From: Isoptericola luteus
GTDB taxonomy: Bacteria; Actinomycetota; Actinomycetes; Actinomycetales; Cellulomonadaceae
Direction of reading: 5' to 3'
DNA length: 64,000 nucleotides
NCBI RefSeq assembly: GCF_020297055.1
Contig: NZ_JAIXCQ010000005.1
Coordinates: forward strand, 1 to 64,000
Below, piece after piece: positions 47,502 to 56,242 of this stretch. Every line of letters begins with the position of its first letter. The stretch's first letter is position 1. The notes under the pieces are model-generated. The model made no database searches. It was not told the DNA's origin and saw only the letters and a program-made list of their open reading frames with translations. The position numbers and the translations under genes were made by a program.

Positions 47502-49252
47502 TGCTCGTCTCCCTCGCGCGGACCTACCTGCGCCCCTATGCGGGCGCCGTGTGGACGCTGCTGGCCCTGCAGCTGCTCGCGACGCTCGCCTCGCTGTACC
47601 TGCCGTCGCTCAACGCCGACATCGTCGACAACGGGGTGACGCAGGGCGACACCGCCTACATCATGCGCGTCGGCGGCTGGATGCTCGTCGTGAGCCTCGT
47701 CCAGGTCGCGTGCGCGATCGGGGCCGTGCTGCTCGGCGCCCGTGCGGCGACGGCCCTGGGCCGGGACGTGCGCCGCGACCTCTTCGACGCCGTGCAGGGC
47801 TTCTCCGCCCGCGAGCTCGGCCGGTTCGGCGCCCCGTCGCTCATCACCCGCACCACCAACGACGTGCAGCAGGTGATGATGGTGGTGCTCATGACGTTCA
47901 CCATCATGGTGATGGCGCCGATCATGCTGGTCGGCGGCGTCATCATGGCGTTGCAGGAGGACGTGGAGCTGTCGGCGCTGCTGCTCGTGATGGTGCCGGT
48001 GCTCGGCATCGCCGTCGGCCTGCTGATGTGGCGGATGGTGCCCTACTTCCGGGCCATGCAGAAGCGGATCGACGCGATCAACGCGGTGCTGCGCGAGCAG
48101 ATCACGGGCCTGCGCGTGGTACGGGCGTTCGTCCGCGAGCGGCGCGAGCTCGAGCGGTTCGGCGCCACGAACGAGGCGCTGTACGACACGTCCCTGAACG
48201 CGGGCAAGCTCATGGCGCTCGCCTTCCCGATGGTCATGCTCATCATGAACGCCTCGAGCGTCGCGGTGCTGTGGTTCGGCGCCCAGCGCATCGAGAGCGG
48301 ACAGATGCAGGTGGGGGCGCTCATGGCGTTCCTCAGCTACATCATGTTCATCCTCATGGCGGTGATGATGTCGACGATGATGGTGATGATGGTGCCGCGC
48401 GCGGCCGTCGCGGCGGGGCGCATCACCGAGGTGCTCGACACCGAGACGTCCGTGACGGAGCCGGTCGCGCCCGTCCCGCTGACCGCGCTCTCCGACGGCG
48501 CGGGCCCGCGCGGGGTGGTGCGCTTCGAGGGGGTCGAGTTCCGGTACCCCGGGGCCGACGAGCCCGTGCTCCAGGACCTGACGTTCACGGCGGTGCCCGG
48601 CGAGGTCACCGCGATCATCGGTTCCACCGGAGCCGGGAAGACCACGTTGCTGGGTCTGGTACCCCGCCTGGTCGACGTCACGGGCGGCCAGGTGACGATC
48701 GACGGCGTGGACGTGCGCGACCTGGCGTCCGCGGACGTCGGCTCGCTGCTGGGACTGGTACCGCAGAAGGCCTACCTGTTCAGCGGGACGGTGGCCGACA
48801 ACCTGCGCTACGGGCGCGCGGACGCGACCGACGACGAGATGTGGGCGGCCCTGGAGATCGCGCAGGCGCGCGACTTCGTCGAGGCGCTGCCCGAGGGGCT
48901 CCAGGCGCCGGTGGCCCAGGGCGGGTCCACGTTCTCCGGCGGGCAGCGCCAGCGGCTGGCGATCGCGCGCGCCGTCGTGCGCCGGCCCCACGTGTACCTC
49001 TTCGACGACTCGTTCTCCGCGCTCGACTACGCCACGGACGCTCGGCTGCGGGCCGCGCTCCGGCCGCGGACGCGCGAGGCGACGGTGATCGTCGTCGCCC
49101 AGCGGGTCGCGACCATCCGCGACGCCGACCAGATCCTCGTGCTCGACCAGGGCCGCATCGTCGGCCGCGGCACGCACGCCGAGCTGCTGGCCGAGAACGC
49201 GACCTACCAGGAGATCGTCTCCTCCCAGATGTCCCTCGAGGAGGCGGCATGA
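47501..49252 (+). CDS. ABC exporter half-transporter 1 (heterodimer partner, degenerate Walker B)
   Basis: A 583-aa membrane-ATPase fusion with six helices in residues 1-330. Walker A is GSTGAGKTTLL, signature FSGGQRQRLAIARA (canonical), and Walker B HVYLFDDSFSALD, where Asp replaces the catalytic Glu. The partner gene shows the reciprocal defect, so the two make one asymmetric exporter like TM287/288. Many Met residues lie in the membrane helices (MMVVLMTFTIMVMAPIM). It probably exports a drug or lipid. Confidence 0.93.
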   Translation: MLVSLARTYLRPYAGAVWTLLALQLLATLASLYLPSLNADIVDNGVTQGDTAYIMRVGGWMLVVSLVQVACAIGAVLLGARAATALGRDVRRDLFDAVQGFSARELGRFGAPSLITRTTNDVQQVMMVVLMTFTIMVMAPIMLVGGVIMALQEDVELSALLLVMVPVLGIAVGLLMWRMVPYFRAMQKRIDAINAVLREQITGLRVVRAFVRERRELERFGATNEALYDTSLNAGKLMALAFPMVMLIMNASSVAVLWFGAQRIESGQMQVGALMAFLSYIMFILMAVMMSTMMVMMVPRAAVAAGRITEVLDTETSVTEPVAPVPLTALSDGAGPRGVVRFEGVEFRYPGADEPVLQDLTFTAVPGEVTAIIGSTGAGKTTLLGLVPRLVDVTGGQVTIDGVDVRDLASADVGSLLGLVPQKAYLFSGTVADNLRYGRADATDDEMWAALEIAQARDFVEALPEGLQAPVAQGGSTFSGGQRQRLAIARAVVRRPHVYLFDDSFSALDYATDARLRAALRPRTREATVIVVAQRVATIRDADQILVLDQGRIVGRGTHAELLAENATYQEIVSSQMSLEEAA

Positions 49253-51258
49253 GCACCGAGAGCAAGGCGCCCCCCGCGCGACGGGGTCCCGGCGGCCCGA
49301 TGGGGATGGCAGGCGGCCCCCCGGTCGTCAAGGCGATGGACTTCCGCGGGTCGCTGCGGCGGTTCGCCGGGGTGATGCGCCCCGAGCGCACGCGCGTCGT
49401 CCTCCTGACCCTGTGCGGCGTGGTCTCGGTCGCGCTCAGCGTGGCCGGGCCGAAGATCCTGGGCGACGCGACCAACGTGATCTTCGAGGGCGTGGTCGGC
49501 AAGGCGCTCGGCGACACCCTGCCCGCGGGCACCACGGCCGAGCAGGCGATCGACCAGCTGCGTGCGTCCGGCGACACCGCGCAGGCCGGCCTGCTGGAGT
49601 CGATGGACCACCTGGTCGTCGGCCAGGGCGTGGACTTCGCGCGGCTCGGCCAGATCCTCCTGACGGTGCTCGCGATCTACGTCGGCGCGTTCCTGTTCGG
49701 GTGGATGCAGGCGCGGATCATGACGATCGCGGTGCAGAACACGATGCGCCGCCTGCGCGACGACGTCGAGGCCAAGCTGCACCGCGTGCCCCTGAGCTAC
49801 GTCGACAAGCAGGCCAAGGGCGAGATCCTGTCGCGCGTCACCAACGACATCGACAACGTCGCGCAGACGACGACCCAGACGCTGGCCCAGCTCGTGACGT
49901 CCCTGCTCACGGTGGTGGGCGTGCTCGCGATGATGTTCTGGATCTCGTGGGTGCTGGCGCTGGTGGCACTCGTCACCGTGCCGCTGTCGGTGATCCTCAC
50001 GGTGCAGATCGCCAAGCGATCCCAGCCGCAGTTCGTGGCGCAGTGGGCCGCCACCGGCCGGCTCAACGCGCACGTCGAGGAGATGTTCACCGGGCACGCG
50101 CTGGTCAAGGTGTACGGGCGCCAGGAGGCCGCGGCTGCCACCTTCGCCACGGAGAACGACGCCCTGTACGACGCGTCCCGGCGCTCGCAGTTCATCTCGG
50201 GCACGATGCAGCCGTCCATGGGCTTCCTGGCCAACCTCAACTACGTGCTCGTGGCCGTGATCGGCGGCCTGCGGGTGGCCTCGGGCCAGCTCTCGCTGGG
50301 CGACGTGCAGGCGTTCATCCAGTACTCGCGCCAGTTCACGCAGCCGCTGTCGCAGATCGCCTCGATGATGAACCTGCTCCAGTCCGGCGTCGCGTCGGCC
50401 GAGCGCGTGTTCGAGCTGCTCGACGCACCCGAGCAGGACCCGGACCCGGCGGACCCGCGGCGCCTCGCGGACGTGCGAGGGCGGGTCGCGTTCGAGGACG
50501 TGTCGTTCTCCTACGACCCCCAGACCGCGCTCATCGAAGGCCTGGACCTCGTGGCGGAGCCCGGGCAGACGGTGGCGATCGTCGGCCCCACCGGCGCGGG
50601 CAAGACCACCCTGGTCAACCTGCTCATGCGCTTCTACGAGGTCGACGGCGGCCGGATCACGCTGGACGGCGTCGACACCCGCGAGCTGACGCGAGACGAC
50701 CTGCGCTCGCGGATCGGCATGGTGCTGCAGGACACGTGGCTGTTCCAGGGCAGCATCGCCGACAACCTGCGGTACGGGGTGCGCGCCGACGCCGGCCTGT
50801 CCGACGAGGACTTCCTCGCCGCGACGCGCGCCACGCACGTGGACTCGTTCGTGCGCACGCTGCCCGAGGGCTACGACACCCTGCTCGACGACGAGGCGAC
50901 CTCGCTGTCCGCGGGGGAGAAGCAGCTGGTGACCATCGCCCGCGCGTTCCTCGCCGACCCGGAGATCCTCGTCCTGGACGAGGCCACGAGCTCGGTGGAC
51001 ACCCGGACCGAGGTGCTCGTGCAGCAGGCGATGAACGCTCTGCGCGCGAACCGGACGTCGTTCGTCATCGCGCACCGGCTCTCCACGATCCGCGACGCGG
51101 ACCTCATCGTGGTGATGGAGCACGGGCAGATCGTCGAGCAGGGGGACCACGAGACGCTGCTCGCCGCCGACGGCGCCTACGCCCGGCTGTACGACTCCCA
51201 GTTCAGCGCCCCCGTCGTGGACGAGGAGGAGATCGCCGCGGGTCGCGCCGAGGTCTGA
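49249..51258 (+). CDS. ABC exporter half-transporter 2 (heterodimer partner, non-canonical signature)
   Basis: A 669-aa half-transporter with a 35-residue Pro/Gly/Met-rich N-terminus, six helices, and an ATPase with Walker A GPTGAGKTTLV, Walker B ILVLDEATSSVD (canonical Glu) and signature LSAGEKQLVTIA instead of LSGGQ. Combined with partner 1, one composite ATP site is consensus and the other degenerate. An extra loop near residues 75-120 (TAEQAIDQLRASGDTAQAG) is inserted after helix 1. ATG overlaps the partner stop by ATGA. Confidence 0.93.
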   Translation: MSTESKAPPARRGPGGPMGMAGGPPVVKAMDFRGSLRRFAGVMRPERTRVVLLTLCGVVSVALSVAGPKILGDATNVIFEGVVGKALGDTLPAGTTAEQAIDQLRASGDTAQAGLLESMDHLVVGQGVDFARLGQILLTVLAIYVGAFLFGWMQARIMTIAVQNTMRRLRDDVEAKLHRVPLSYVDKQAKGEILSRVTNDIDNVAQTTTQTLAQLVTSLLTVVGVLAMMFWISWVLALVALVTVPLSVILTVQIAKRSQPQFVAQWAATGRLNAHVEEMFTGHALVKVYGRQEAAAATFATENDALYDASRRSQFISGTMQPSMGFLANLNYVLVAVIGGLRVASGQLSLGDVQAFIQYSRQFTQPLSQIASMMNLLQSGVASAERVFELLDAPEQDPDPADPRRLADVRGRVAFEDVSFSYDPQTALIEGLDLVAEPGQTVAIVGPTGAGKTTLVNLLMRFYEVDGGRITLDGVDTRELTRDDLRSRIGMVLQDTWLFQGSIADNLRYGVRADAGLSDEDFLAATRATHVDSFVRTLPEGYDTLLDDEATSLSAGEKQLVTIARAFLADPEILVLDEATSSVDTRTEVLVQQAMNALRANRTSFVIAHRLSTIRDADLIVVMEHGQIVEQGDHETLLAADGAYARLYDSQFSAPVVDEEEIAAGRAEV

Positions 51259-51276
51259 CCCCGACCCCCGATCAAG

Positions 51277-51325
51277 CGTGCTGGCTTGATCCTCACACGG
51301 GCCGTGCGAGGATCAAGCCAGCACG
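51277..51325. terminator. Bidirectional terminator with 18-bp perfect stem
   Basis: The 18-base arms (51277-51294 and 51308-51325, core GCTGGCTTGATCC) pair perfectly around a 13-base loop, between the convergent ABC exporter and GNAT genes. The downstream arm includes the GNAT stop codon. Confidence 0.8.
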
Positions 51326-51882
51326 CTCGATTCCTCTCCGGGGTCGGGGAGCACGAGCAGCCGGGCGGGCGGCGCCCCCTCGTGCTGCCAGTCGAACCGG
51401 GCCTCGCCCACGACGCGCCACCCGCGGTGCACGTACACGGCGTGCGCGACGCCGTCGCGGTCGTCGACGTCGAGCACCGGGGTGCGCCTCTGGGCCCGCA
51501 GGTGCGCGACGGCGACGTCGAGCAGGGCCCCGCCGATGCCGCGGCCCTGCGCCTGCGGGCCCAGGAAGAGCACGGACACGCATCCCAGCTCGGCGACGGG
51601 CCGGCCCGCGCCCGCCGACCAGATGGCGCCGTACCGGTCGTCGGGCACGGTCGTCACGCTGACGTGACCGACGGCCCGGCCCGCCATCTCGGCGACCCAG
51701 GCGCGCTCCTCGTCCTCGCGGACGACGAACTGCTCGACCGGGTAGGGCAGCGGCCACCGGTGGGGGTAGCCGGACGCCGGCTGCTGGGCCTCGAGCGCCT
51801 CGACGAGCGCCGGCAGGTCGTCGGCCGTGCGGCCGCGCAGGACGACGGCCGGGGCGGGTGCGGTGATGGGGTCGTGAGTCAC
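51313..51882 (-). CDS. GNAT family N-acetyltransferase
   Basis: A 189-aa acetyltransferase with the acetyl-CoA loop in LGPQAQGRGIGGALLDVAVA and strand 4 LGCVSVLFLGP, then VYVHRGWRVVGEARFDWQ. The substrate is unknown. GTG at 51882 is the only good start; CAGGAT 6 bases upstream is a near -10. The last codons lie inside the terminator stem. Confidence 0.9.
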   Translation of the reverse strand: MTHDPITAPAPAVVLRGRTADDLPALVEALEAQQPASGYPHRWPLPYPVEQFVVREDEERAWVAEMAGRAVGHVSVTTVPDDRYGAIWSAGAGRPVAELGCVSVLFLGPQAQGRGIGGALLDVAVAHLRAQRRTPVLDVDDRDGVAHAVYVHRGWRVVGEARFDWQHEGAPPARLLVLPDPGEESSVLA

Positions 51883-51955
51883 CCCGCGATCCTGGCACGC
51901 GGCCCCGACAGCGGCGGGGCGCGCCGGTCAGCAGGTCGCACCGCTGCGACCGGCG

Positions 51956-52630
51956 TCATGCGGAGACGCTGAGGGTGGCGCCCACCGTGGCGGCGTCGTC
52001 GAGCGCGTCGGCGAGCACGTGGGCCACCTGAGCGCGGGACACCTTGAGCGCGCCGCGGCTGTCGTCGGTCGTGACGCGCGCCGGCCCCGACCACGGCGCG
52101 TCCGTCAGCGAGACGGGGCGCACGACGGTCCAGGCGAGCCCGCTGTCGCGGACGGCCTCCTCCTGGCGCGCGGAGTCGACGAGCTGGCGGCCGATGACGA
52201 GCCGGAACACGAGCTTCCAGGTGAGGTCCAGATGCTGCCACGAGTCCCCGAGCCCGTACGTGGTCTGCACGACGACGCGTCGGGGGCCGCCCAGGCGCAT
52301 CTGCTCGAGCAGGACGGCGGTCCCGCGCGAGCGCACGTCGGGTGCCGTGCCGGCGCGGCGCAGGTACTGCACCGCGAGCGGGTTGTCGGAGATGCCGAGG
52401 GTGACGACGACGGCATCCTGCCCGACCAGCGCCTTCGCGACGGCGTCCGGGTCCAGCACGTCGCCGTCGACGGCGCGCACGGTGCCCGGTCCGGGCACGT
52501 GGTGCCGGGTAGGCGCGTAGGCGGCGCTCGCGGTGCGGCCGAAAGCGGTGACGTCGTGGCCTCGGGCCACGAGCTCCTCGGTGACCGCGCGGCCCGTGCC
52601 GCGCGTCGCCCCGACGACGAGAACGTCCAT
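51956..52630 (-). CDS. NAD(P)-binding SDR-like (NmrA-type) protein
   Basis: A 224-aa atypical short-chain dehydrogenase: VLVVGATRGTGRAVTEELVARGH is the dinucleotide loop, then GDVLDPDAVAKAL and VVVQTTYGLG, WTVVRPVSLTD. No Tyr-x3-Lys pair is evident, as in NmrA/SDR-a5 proteins. ATG at 52630 follows AAGGAG. It is divergent from the AraC-type regulator, its probable controller. Confidence 0.88.
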   Translation of the reverse strand: MDVLVVGATRGTGRAVTEELVARGHDVTAFGRTASAAYAPTRHHVPGPGTVRAVDGDVLDPDAVAKALVGQDAVVVTLGISDNPLAVQYLRRAGTAPDVRSRGTAVLLEQMRLGGPRRVVVQTTYGLGDSWQHLDLTWKLVFRLVIGRQLVDSARQEEAVRDSGLAWTVVRPVSLTDAPWSGPARVTTDDSRGALKVSRAQVAHVLADALDDAATVGATLSVSA

Positions 52631-52761
52631 GATCGTCTCCTTGCTGGTGGGGACCGGTGCGGCCCCTCGATGCGTCCAGCCTTGACGACGCTGCCAGGAC
52701 GGACAATGAGCAAGTTGCCGATTCTCTTGACCGATCGTCCGGACGCTCGCAGGATAGGGAC
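52631..52761. promoter_or_regulatory. Divergent promoter region, SDR and AraC genes
   Basis: The 131 bases between the divergent genes must hold both promoters. CTTGACGACG and CTCTTGACC resemble -35 elements, but I cannot assign -10s with confidence. Confidence 0.35.
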
Positions 52762-53766
52762 ATGATGCAGAGCGTGGCCTCGACGGCCGTCGTTCCTCCG
52801 GTCGAGGTGCGCAGAGACCCCGGTGCCCGGCAGGGCGACCCGTGGGGCGAGGTGCTGGGCGAGCTCGAGATGGTGGGCGTCTTCTGCTCCACCGGCCGGT
52901 TCAGCGAGCCGTGGGGGCTGGAGCTGCCCGCCCTGCCCCGCACGCTGATGTACCACCTGCTCCTCGACGGGCGCGCCGTCGTCGACGTCGAGGGCGCGAC
53001 GCTCGACCTCGCGCCCGGCGACGTCGTGCTGGTGCCGCACGGCACCGGCCATCGCGTCACAGGCACCCGGGAGGACCCGGCATCCGGACTGTGGGACGTC
53101 GAGCGCACCGTCGTCCAGGAGCGCTACGAGCAGCTGCGGATCGACGGCGGCGGCCGGCCCGCGACACTGGTGTGCGGCGCCGCCGGCTTCGCGGACCCCG
53201 GCGTGGGCCGGCTCCTCGCGAGCCTGCCCCCGGTGCTGCGGGCGCCAGGCGGCGGTGCGACGCGCGCGGTCGTCGAGGCCATCGGCGACGAGACACGCCA
53301 CCCCCGCCCGGGCACGGACGTGGTCACCGCGCGCCTGGCGGACGTCGTGCTGGTGCACGCGATCCGCGGCTGGCTCGAGGCGGCCGAGCCGGCGTCCGGC
53401 TGGCTGGGCGCCCTGCGGGACCCGGCGCTCGGACCCGTCCTGCGGGCGGTGCACGGCGCCCCGGCGGAGCCGTGGACCCTGGAGTCGCTGGCCGCGCGGG
53501 CGCGCCTGTCCCGCTCGGCCTTCGCCGAGCGGTTCGCCGCCGTCGTCGGGGAGCCGCCGATGGCGTACGTCGCCGGGCACCGCATGGACGTCGCGGCCCG
53601 GTTGCTGCGCGAGCCGGGGGCGTCGGTCGCGGCCGTCGCGGGCCGGGTCGGGTACGAGTCGGCGCCGGGGTTCCACCGCGCGTTCGTCCGCCGGCACGGG
53701 TGCACGCCCGGCACCTGGCGCACGGCCGCCGGGCCGCGGACGCTCGAGGACGTGCTCGGCGCCTGA
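52762..53766 (+). CDS. AraC family regulator with N-terminal cupin
   Basis: A 334-aa regulator with a cupin-like ligand domain (TLMYHLLLDGRAVVDVEG, LDLAPGDVVLVPHGTGHRV) and a C-terminal pair of helix-turn-helices (LESLAARARLSRSAFAERFAAVVG and VAAVAGRVGYESAPGFHRAFVRR). Such regulators often control a divergent oxidoreductase, as here. Two adjacent ATG codons at 52762 and 52765 are both possible. Confidence 0.92.
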   Translation: MMQSVASTAVVPPVEVRRDPGARQGDPWGEVLGELEMVGVFCSTGRFSEPWGLELPALPRTLMYHLLLDGRAVVDVEGATLDLAPGDVVLVPHGTGHRVTGTREDPASGLWDVERTVVQERYEQLRIDGGGRPATLVCGAAGFADPGVGRLLASLPPVLRAPGGGATRAVVEAIGDETRHPRPGTDVVTARLADVVLVHAIRGWLEAAEPASGWLGALRDPALGPVLRAVHGAPAEPWTLESLAARARLSRSAFAERFAAVVGEPPMAYVAGHRMDVAARLLREPGASVAAVAGRVGYESAPGFHRAFVRRHGCTPGTWRTAAGPRTLEDVLGA

Positions 53767-53801
53767 GCGGGCACCGAACCGCCGCGGGGGAGAATGTCGC
53801 G

Positions 53802-54686
53802 GTGAGCATCCCCACCCCCGACGGCCCCGCCGGCGTCCCCGTCGTCCGTGTCACCGACCCCGCCGACCCGCGCCTGCGCGACTACACCGACCTCACGGAC
53901 GTCCGGCTGCGCTCCGTGCGAGAGCCCGCCGAGGGGCTGTTCATGGCGGAGTCGTCCTCGGTGATCCGCCGTGCGCTGGAGGCGGGTCACCGCCCCCGCT
54001 CGTTCCTCATGGCCGACAAGTCGCTCGCCACGATGGCCGACGTGCTGGCCGCGCACCCCGAGGTGCCGGTGTTCGTGGCCGAGGACGACGTGCTGCAGGG
54101 GATCACGGGCTTCCACCTGCACCGGGGGGCGCTCGCGGCCATGCACCGGCCCGTGCTGCCGGGCGTGCACGAGCTGGTCACGGGCGCTCGCGGGGGTGCC
54201 GGGGCGCGGCGAGTCGCGGTGCTGGAGGACATCGTCGACCACACGAACGTGGGGGCAGTGATGAGGTCGTGTGCTGCACTCGGCGTCGACGCACTGCTCG
54301 TGACACCGCGATGCGCGGACCCGCTCTATCGCCGCTCGGTGCGGGTGTCGATGGGAACGGTCTTCCAGGTGCCGTGGACACGCATGCCGGACTGGCCGAG
54401 CGCTGCCGGGGGGAGCGGCCAAGCCGGTGGCATCGACCTGTTGCGCGAACTTGGGTTCACTGTCGCGGCACTCGCACTATCGGACGACGCAGTGAGCCTC
54501 GATGACCTTGCGGCCGACCCGCCCGATCGGCTAGCACTCGTGCTCGGGACCGAGGGCGATGGACTCCGACCGAAGACCGTCGCGGCAGCGGACATGGTCG
54601 TGAAGATTCCGATGGCAGGGGGCGTTGACTCGCTCAACGTCGCTGCGGCGTCAGCTGTCGCATTCTGGGCAACTCGTGTTTTCTAG
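53802..54686 (+). CDS. TrmH/SpoU-type RNA 2'-O-methyltransferase, hybrid gene with a replaced 3' half
   Basis: A 294-aa SPOUT methyltransferase. The N-terminal substrate domain spans about residues 1-130; the knotted SAM domain has VDHTNVGAVMRSCAALG, RRSVRVSMGTVFQVPW, LVLGTEGDGL and IPMAGGVDSLNVAAASA, all intact. Codon use changes at about 54245: upstream is strongly NNG/NNC, downstream has many A/T third bases. A second, host-like copy of the same C-terminal part lies at 55764-56178. The gene is thus a fusion of the resident 5' half with a foreign 3' half, still in frame and probably functional. GTG at 53802 follows GGGGGAGA. Confidence 0.92.
   Translation: MSIPTPDGPAGVPVVRVTDPADPRLRDYTDLTDVRLRSVREPAEGLFMAESSSVIRRALEAGHRPRSFLMADKSLATMADVLAAHPEVPVFVAEDDVLQGITGFHLHRGALAAMHRPVLPGVHELVTGARGGAGARRVAVLEDIVDHTNVGAVMRSCAALGVDALLVTPRCADPLYRRSVRVSMGTVFQVPWTRMPDWPSAAGGSGQAGGIDLLRELGFTVAALALSDDAVSLDDLAADPPDRLALVLGTEGDGLRPKTVAAADMVVKIPMAGGVDSLNVAAASAVAFWATRVF
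54245..54252 (+). repeat. Left border repeat of the trmH insert
   Basis: GAACGTGG, encoding part of Asn-Val-Gly in the SAM-domain motif. Marks the switch from resident to foreign codon usage. Confidence 0.5.
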
Positions 54687-54704
54687 CGTGCCGTACCGGG
54701 ACGG

Positions 54705-55721
54705 CTAGTCGAGTGGTTCAAAACTGGGACGTGGCGCGAGTACGGGTGTCCTAGTCTCATTTACTAGGAGCCACTCGGGTGCCTGTACGGAAACGAGCCT
54801 GTGATCCACGCCGATGAGATCTTGTTGTGCGGCCTCGTTGAGTCCGCCAAGAATATCTGAAACCTTGGCCGTCGGAAATCTCTCAAGCTGCTCGGCAACA
54901 CGCTGACCCTTCGCACTGGGCTTGAGGTAGTACGGCGGTCGTTGCTGTTTTCCGATCGTGTATACCGCCGACGCTACGGACCAGTATGCGTCGTTAAATA
55001 GGCCCATAAAGCCATCGGGGTCCGGGAGGACAGCGAGCCAGAGCCCACGGGCGCGGTCATAGCGAACGCCGGGGCTGAGGTCCTTGGCTGCCGGAACGAT
55101 GCCGACCCGGAGGCCAGGGCCTCCCTCCAGCTGGTGATGATTGCTCTTAATCGTCGCGGCCGCATACCGTCTAGCATGCTCGTTGGAAAGAAAGGCATCA
55201 GATTTCCATACCTTCCGAATGCGATGGCCGAGCATAGATTCTGATCCTGCACCGCGGGCTGCATGGCGGAGCCAGTCGCTTCCGAAGCGATACGGGCGCC
55301 CCTGGCTATCGGGTAAGAGCACGGCTTGCTCGCCGGCGTCCTGTACCACAGCTTCGAGGAAGCCAAGATACTTAGCTCGCTCGTAGCCGAAGAGAAGCGA
55401 AGTGGTTCCGGAAGAGCCCTTGAACACTTTCGGAGAGGTTCGTGCGAGCGCATCAGCAACGATTTCCGTCACGCGTGGTTCTTCGCCAGCGATTGCTTCG
55501 TGGACTGCCCATTCGAAGCCGTCTCCGCGCATTCCCTTGTCGCGTTCGAGTCTTGCATAATGCGACATCTGTCGCATTGTGACGTTTACTCGGTCAACGT
55601 TGAGGTCTTGGAGGCTTAGCTGATCCAGCAAGGCACTCAAGATGGATCTAGCCACCGCATAGAGGGCTCGGCCGTACTCGTCCACGGGCTCGCGCTGGGC
55701 GAGAAATGTGACATCGCTCAC
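54705..55721 (-). CDS. Unknown protein carried by the trmH insert
   Basis: A 338-aa soluble protein with lower G+C than all neighbours and A/T-rich codons. No close family name is certain. The segment KSDAFLSNEHARRYAA, then TIKSNHHQLEGGPGLRVGIVP, recalls an uncharacterised actinobacterial family with W-K-x-D-x-F...T-x-K-x-N...LEG-x-x-GLR core. The Asp...Lys spacing resembles a PD-(D/E)XK nuclease, but the acidic residue before Lys is missing. FEWAVHEAI near residue 75 is another conserved-looking motif. GTG at 55721 follows GGGAGA. Longer in-frame extension to 56255 is only antisense to trmH. A defence or restriction role is a guess from its cargo-like position. Confidence 0.75.
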   Translation of the reverse strand: MSDVTFLAQREPVDEYGRALYAVARSILSALLDQLSLQDLNVDRVNVTMRQMSHYARLERDKGMRGDGFEWAVHEAIAGEEPRVTEIVADALARTSPKVFKGSSGTTSLLFGYERAKYLGFLEAVVQDAGEQAVLLPDSQGRPYRFGSDWLRHAARGAGSESMLGHRIRKVWKSDAFLSNEHARRYAAATIKSNHHQLEGGPGLRVGIVPAAKDLSPGVRYDRARGLWLAVLPDPDGFMGLFNDAYWSVASAVYTIGKQQRPPYYLKPSAKGQRVAEQLERFPTAKVSDILGGLNEAAQQDLIGVDHRLVSVQAPEWLLVNETRTPVLAPRPSFEPLD

Positions 55722-55763
55722 GGAGCGAGTCTCCCATGCATGCCCACGTGGACCGAACGCGAA

Positions 55764-55771
55764 GAACGTGG
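55764..55771 (+). repeat. Right border repeat of the trmH insert
   Basis: GAACGTGG again, at the point where homology to the TrmH C-terminal half resumes. Confidence 0.5.
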
Positions 55772-56178
55772 AGGCGATCTTCCGTAGCGCCGCGGCCCTC
55801 GGGGTCGACGCCGTGCTCGTCTCCCCGCGCTGCGCCGACCCGCTGTACCGGCGCAGCGTGCGGGTCTCGATGGGCACCGTCTTCCAGGTGCCGTGGACGC
55901 GGCTCGAGTCGTGGCCCGGCGGGCTGGAGGCGCTCGCCGCCGACGGGTTCACCGTGGCGGCGCTCGCGCTGTCCGACGACGCCGTCAGCCTGGACGACCT
56001 CGCAGCCGACCCGCCGGAGAGGCTGGCGATGGTGCTCGGCACCGAGGGCGACGGCCTGTCGCGCGGCGCCGTGGCGGCCGCGGACGTCGTGGTCAAGATC
56101 CCGATGGCCGGGGGAGTGGACTCGCTCAACGTGGCCGCGGCGTCGGCCGTGGCGTTCTGGGCGACGCGCGCGGGCTGA
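55764..56178 (+). pseudogene. Displaced resident 3' half of trmH
   Basis: This stretch encodes the TrmH SAM domain again from NVEAIFRSAAALGVDAV to the stop, with the host's NNG/NNC codon use. It is very similar to the foreign copy in 54245-54686, but the foreign copy has an extra 11 or so residues after the WPSAAGG region and many synonymous differences. It has no stop codon or frameshift, so the separation is probably recent. It lacks the N-terminal domain and a clear start; an upstream ATG at 55708 would add unrelated residues. Confidence 0.88.
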
Positions 56179-56242
56179 CCCGTCCCTTCGCGGCACCGGT
56201 GAGCCGGATCACAGATCCGGGGGTGTTCACCGAGGGCGATGA

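Larger units (their letters stand above)
54245..55763. mobile_element. Inserted lower-G+C cassette in trmH
   Basis: About 1.5 kb separate the resident 5' half of the TrmH gene from its resident 3' half. The cassette contains a replacement trmH 3' end (to 54686) and one reverse-strand gene, with an 8-base repeat GAACGTGG at both borders. G+C is visibly lower; a 60-base sample at 54841-54900 has 31 G/C. No integrase, transposase or terminal inverted repeat is present. Insertion by homologous exchange inside trmH, or by an integrase acting in trans, are both possible. Confidence 0.75.
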
